A program made the position numbers and the translations under genes. From Megalonaias nervosa (taxonomy: Eukaryota; Mollusca; Bivalvia; Unionida; Unionidae): a DNA stretch of 64,000 bases. The stretch spans positions 62,001 through 126,000 of the forward strand of contig JAECUM010093662.1 of assembly GCA_016617855.1 (NCBI GenBank), written 5' to 3'. Positions 59,947 through 64,000 of the stretch are shown piece after piece (within the stretch, counting starts at the first letter, position 1; every line of letters starts with the position of its first letter). Below the pieces are notes generated by a model that worked only from the letters and a program-made list of their open reading frames with translations, was not told the origin of the DNA and did not search any database.

Positions 59947-60681
59947 TTATAAGAATTCCATTTTTAATGAAATAACAGACAGGTACTTCAGTGGCTTCAG
60001 TTTCACTAATGGCCCTCTGAAACAGGAGATCTCAGGATCTTTTTCCTGTTCAACGACAAGCGATTGTCGTTTGTCACCCTGATTAGATAAAAGAAAATGA
60101 GCATTTAAAAGAGGATCACTGTGATCAATACCTTTTGGTTGATCCAAATTAGGAGTGAAAGTGACCTCATCAAAAGCCTGACAAATACATGTGTCAGCTA
60201 AAGGAATATTTTCCTTATCAAAATCATTCTCAAGAGCTTTCTTTGACATAGCTCTGGTAACTGCACAAGCTGGGTATAAATCGGGGTATTCTTTTTCAAT
60301 AGGATCAATTTTCTGATCCAAAGAAGGCTTGTCAGTTACAAGTGGATTAACCACAATCTTGTCTCCAGCTAGGTCGTTGCCTAGTAACAAATGAATGCCC
60401 TCAACGGGAAAAGAAAACACTATACCGACTGTCACAGGTCCTGAAACTAAGTCTGATGACAAATTTACAGAATGGAGAGGAACATTAACAAAGCCACACT
60501 CTACTCCCTGAAAGAGAACACTCATATTAGGACAAGGACTTCTGAGAAAAGGCAAAGTACCTGATAATGAAAGACTCTGAGAAGCTCCTGTATCCCTTAA
60601 AATTTTAATAGGGATAGGATTGGCCAAATCACCCAAGAGTGATATAGAACCCTTCGACATGAATGGTTCATAATTCTCCAT
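59947..60681 (-). pseudogene. Aspartic protease region of the Gmr1-like element
   Basis: An open frame of 244 codons. The active-site Asp30-Thr-Gly-Ala lies in KILRDTGASQSL, followed by the hydrophobic GIHLLLGND flap-side block about 85 residues on. A conserved acidic tail (DPIEKEYPDLYPACAVTRAM) links it to the integrase. The same tail is recognisable in the fragment at 25524-25889. This is the best-preserved part of pol. It would cleave the Gag-Pol polyprotein, but it lies downstream of broken gag frames, so it is called a pseudogene by context. Confidence 0.88.
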
Positions 60682-60806
60682 AATAAAATCAGACTGGGGT
60701 TTATTAGACCCAACAAATGTATTACTTTCAATACATGACCGTGACCTTGACCTCTTAGAAATAAGAGCATTTGGGATAGGTCTATCTTAATTCTGATGCC
60801 TATATT

Positions 60807-62274
60807 TCAATTTGAAGCAATCAGAAATGACGTGTCCTTTGTCTTGCAATAGGTACACGTAGGAATAGAGAAGGATTTTGAATCAAGTTTATCAGAAGCT
60901 TGATTTTTAAAAGTTGTGCCAGATTGAGTTTTAGAAGGAGTCGTATTAGGCTGAAATACCTTTCTACTAGTAGACTGCTGAGTGAATGATTTGCTTACAA
61001 CAGGAACTTTATGAGTTAAAGAATACTTGTCAACAGCAAGAGCAACATTTTCCAAGGTATCGATCTCATGCTCTTCAAGATGAGTTTTAATGTCATGAGG
61101 AACACAGTTCTTGAACCCTTCAAGTAATATTTACAAGTTGTTCGAGACTTTCATAATCATGTTCAACTTTCTCGGCTAAGCACCATCTCTTAAATAACTG
61201 CTCTTTTTCTCTTGCAAATTCAACATAAGTTTGTCCAGCTTCTTTTATATAATTTTTGAATTTTTGCCGATAAGCCTCAGGGACTAAAGCATAACCCTTT
61301 AAGATGCACTCCGTAACCAAATCATAGTCAGAACTTTGCTGTACTGACAGGGATGCATATATATCTCGGGCCTTACCAAAAAGTACACATTGCAATAATT
61401 GAGCCCAATGCTCCCTTGGTCATTTCAAATTTTTCAGCAACTTTTCAAAGTAAATAAAATATATGTCTACTTCTTTTTCTCTAAAAGGGGACGCTAACCT
61501 GCTTGTAATGCCAAAACTTGAATTTGTATGTGAAATGGGATCGTGCTTTTCGCTTGCCAGCGCCATTTCTTTCATTTTAATTTGAAATTCCTTTTCATCC
61601 TTCTCTTTTTGCATCTGTAAGTGCATTTGTTCTTTCTGTAACTCCAACTGCATCTGTCTCTCTCTCTCTCTCCTCTTTGTCAAATTGTAATTGTTTATCT
61701 TTCTCCATCTCCTGTCTCTTTCTCTCCTCTTTATCAAATTGTAATTTCATTTGTTTATCATTCTCTCTTTCCTGTCTCTCTCTCTCCTCTTTCTCAAATT
61801 GCAATTGCAACCGCTTCTCTTTAAACTGCAACTGCAGTTGTTTCTCTTTCTCTCTTTCCTCTTTCAAAAGCTCGAGCTTCCTTAACTCCAATTCCATATT
61901 GTATTTCATTTTTAATTCCATTACTTTTATGTCAGAGTCTGATACAGACTTACTGACCGAAGCCAAAACACTTTTATCAAAAACATTCTTCTCTACCAAA
62001 TACTGAATAAAATTTTTTTTTCTTGTTTCGTTAAGGAAGATTTTGCTTCAGAAAGATCGTATTTTCTGGCAAGTTCAAGCAACTCATCTTTTTTCAGACT
62101 ATCCAACTGCTCCTGAGTTGGACTAGAAAGAAAAGTCTCCACCTTTGATGACCTTGTGAGTGAAAGCCTGTTGTTTTCACTAAAGATTTCAAACAAAATG
62201 CAAAATCGTACTTGGAATTTAAAACTAGGGGAATCTAAATTTCCAAAAAAAAAATTGTGAAATATTTTAGCCAA
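60807..62274 (-). pseudogene. Gag of the Gmr1-like element, frameshifted
   Basis: Five open pieces. The N-terminal piece (61993-62274) has a SAP-like block, TQEQLDSLKKDELLELARKY. Next comes a long Glu/Lys/Arg/Gln coiled coil (61595-61999, 61420-61737). The capsid-like piece (61120-61395) includes ALVPEAYRQKFKNYIKEAG and VEFAREKEQLFKRWC, as in retrotransposon Gag/SCAN-like proteins. The last piece (60807-61055) has a CTYCKTK zinc knuckle, broken by a one-base change in frame before its histidine. It would form the particle and bind RNA. The frame change after the SAP-like block lies at an A-rich run. Confidence 0.9.
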
Positions 62275-62289
62275 AATTCAAATATCTAA

Positions 62290-62304
62290 GGACGAGCAAC
62301 CCCA
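62290..62304 (-). other. Candidate primer-binding site
   Basis: In element orientation TGGGGTTGCTCGTCC starts nine bases after the 5' LTR. TGG would pair with the CCA end of a tRNA. The tRNA could not be named. Confidence 0.45.
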
Positions 62305-62313
62305 ATTCTCTCT

Positions 62314-63239
62314 TGCTACGTGTAGGCTCGTACAAAAGTAACGAAAGAAAAGAGTGAAGCCAACAAGCTTTGTAAATTTTAACAAAATAATTTATTTCCC
62401 TAGAAAACAATGTAAAAATAGGAAATAGGACTTACAGTTTTGTGAATATAATCCAAAATTTAATCCTAGAATTGAAAAATATAAGTCGTATCAATAAACA
62501 GTTCTAATTGAATCCAGGTTCGAATCTCAATGAAATTCCAATATGGAAGGCGTTGATGTCAGATGAGGTTGTTGTACAAATGGCAACAATTCCTCGTTGA
62601 AACACAATTTATAATGTTCTGTTTAGAATTCCAGAATAAATTTCCACTAAACGTCTTTGTCCCAGAATTTTCATAGAGAAAAGCACTTGTTTTGTTTTCT
62701 AGAGAATATGAATTATTAAATCCCCCAAAAAAGATGAACTTCAGAACAAACTGGCAACAACAATAAAAACCTCTTGAGCCCTCAAGGTTTAAAATATGAC
62801 TGAATAAATCTACTACCAAATGGCTGTTTTAAGCCGCGATTTTAGATCACATGCTGGCTCACGTTACGTGACCACTAATATGAACAGTGCAGTAAAAAAA
62901 AAAATGAAAATTATCATGTAGGCAAGAATAGCCCTATCTAAAAATCAAATTCTCACATTGAAAATGAATTTAAAAATAAAACTGTTTACAAAAGAGCTAA
63001 CACGTAGGCTGAAGATGACCTTGGTAATAGCCAATCGCTTTCACTCGATGTTTACGAAATCTATAAGCTAAAAATAGTGCTGAAGTAACCGTTATAATTT
63101 AATCGGGTCAAGTTAATTTTCCGAAAAGAGATTCAAATCCAATGAAAATAATCATTACAATTAAATGTAATGAAACAAAAATAAAATAAAAAAGAATTTA
63201 AAACTAACACACAAGTAATTAAATTACATATACGTAACA
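62314..63239 (-). repeat. 5' LTR of the Gmr1-like element
   Basis: 926 bp, same ends as the 3' LTR except that CGTAACA is CGTAGCA at the internal edge. It should contain the promoter; no clear TATA box was assigned. Confidence 0.95.
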
Positions 63240-63243
63240 ACCC

Positions 63244-63470
63244 TAACCTTTAAAAGGTTAGATACAATGTGGTAACCTACGAGGTCTCCTAACAAACCAA
63301 TTTCCGAGTGGAAGAGGGAGTTACGAGCACGTTAAATAGTATATGGAGACCATACATGTAACACAGAGATAATATCTACTGAAGGAAGACGGCAACGCGG
63401 TGAAGCACTGACAACATTAGACATTTTCTCTGGTCACAGATTCGACAGACGTCAATTAATTTGGCATCCA
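63244..63470. other. No gene seen
   Basis: Right flank of the LTR element. It starts with a small palindrome, CTAACCTTTAAAAGGTTAG. Confidence 0.4.
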
Positions 63471-63479
63471 TGAAAAAGA

Positions 63480-63960
63480 AGACATTTCTGCGCATGGGCT
63501 TGCGAGGTGCATTAATTGTTTACTAAAGCCCCCATCATGATAAGACCATCCATTCCAGAGGAGTAAGTGATAATAATAGTTTCAAGATGGCCACATACTA
63601 ACATCAGATAGACACCATTTTCTTTATGGACCGACGATACATCCGAAGTCCTCTGATGAAAACGCCATAGCAATATTTCTTTTCATTCAAGAGGGTTAGC
63701 AATAATGATTTTCGAGAAGGTCGCTGTGCTGGCCATATTGGAAATGGGATCGGCACCATTTTCATTTAGGACCGACATCATATAAGTTTTCCAAGGGATC
63801 GGCACCATCTTAATTTAAGACCGACAAGACATCACAGAAGTCTTCCGGTGGATATGACCATCCATTCAGGTATAGTGGTAACAAGATTCAAGATGGATAC
63901 TGTCGTGGCCGCATACGATGTTCGAGAGGCATCTTTTTCATTTAGATCCAACTAGACAAT
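63480..63960 (+). repeat. Dispersed repeat family, copy 2 (GATTTTCAAGATGGC type)
   Basis: CACCATTTTCATTTAGGACC, GAAGTC(C/T)TC, AAGATGG and ATGACCATCCATTC words recur about every 110-130 bp, as in 33220-33540. It probably runs past the right edge of the window. Confidence 0.7.
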
Positions 63961-64000
63961 GGGCTAAATGTAAAATAATTTTTGAAATAAATAATTAGTT

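Larger units (their letters stand above)
56587..63239 (-). mobile_element. Gmr1-like (Ty3/gypsy-related) LTR retrotransposon, full length, inactive
   Basis: 6.65 kb bounded by two LTRs and a 4-bp target duplication ACCC (56583-56586 and 63240-63243). The gene order on the minus strand is gag, protease, integrase, reverse transcriptase, RNase H, polypurine tract. RNase H ends only about 120 bp before the polypurine tract, so no integrase follows it. This copia-like order with gypsy-type enzymes is the hallmark of the Gmr1 clade. Every gene carries stops, frame changes or lost catalytic residues, so it can only move if helped by an intact relative. Confidence 0.93.

Noticed and set aside
61677..62006. 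109-codon plus-strand Ser/Cys/Asn-rich frame
   Set aside because: It is the antisense shadow of the Glu/Lys-rich coiled coil of gag.

Overview
This is eukaryotic, AT-rich, gene-poor DNA, most likely from a mollusc and probably a bivalve. The pointers are C2H2 zinc-finger coding sequence with GT/AG splice signals, several tRNA-headed SINE families with target-site duplications, DIRS-like and Gmr1-like retrotransposons, and dispersed repeats carrying nuclear-receptor-like TGACCT motifs plus GACAGACA tails that I associate from memory with marine mollusc genomes. The species is not determined. No bacterial-type operon, CRISPR array or rRNA is present.

The only convincing host gene is one exon (20296-20762, minus) of a C2H2 zinc-finger protein with a long proline run and two fingers. 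Its 3' end and splice donor are duplicated 69 bp downstream, in frame. The rest of that gene is not visible, so much of the left 20 kb may be intron or intergenic sequence.

Mobile DNA dominates. At 56587-63239 (minus) lies a complete-length LTR retrotransposon, with two LTRs of about 925 bp, a polypurine tract, a candidate primer-binding site and a 4-bp target duplication. Its pol order is protease, integrase, reverse transcriptase, RNase H: Ty3/gypsy-type enzymes in copia order, as in the Gmr1 clade. All its genes are broken. A shorter relative lies at 24130-25930 (plus). DIRS-like (tyrosine-recombinase) retroelement remains lie at 5895-9780 and 53080-56290, with fragments near 42 and 45 kb, all minus. 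A non-LTR reverse transcriptase relic lies at 39240-40140 (minus). There are also two well-delimited MITEs (40924-41251, 43870-44188), a probable hAT relic (29331-29698), and at least two tRNA-derived SINE families.

Tandem repeats are unusually dense. About a dozen minisatellites have units of 23 to 83 bp. The largest is a 45-bp array of roughly 75 units (12570-16210) with 541-bp and 180-bp higher-order duplications and a SINE inserted inside it. Because several units are multiples of three and lack stops, they create long spurious open frames (up to 583 codons) that I do not accept as genes. Microsatellites (AT, CA, GT, ATT, GAT) are scattered throughout. Copy numbers, unit lengths and LTR divergence were counted by eye.
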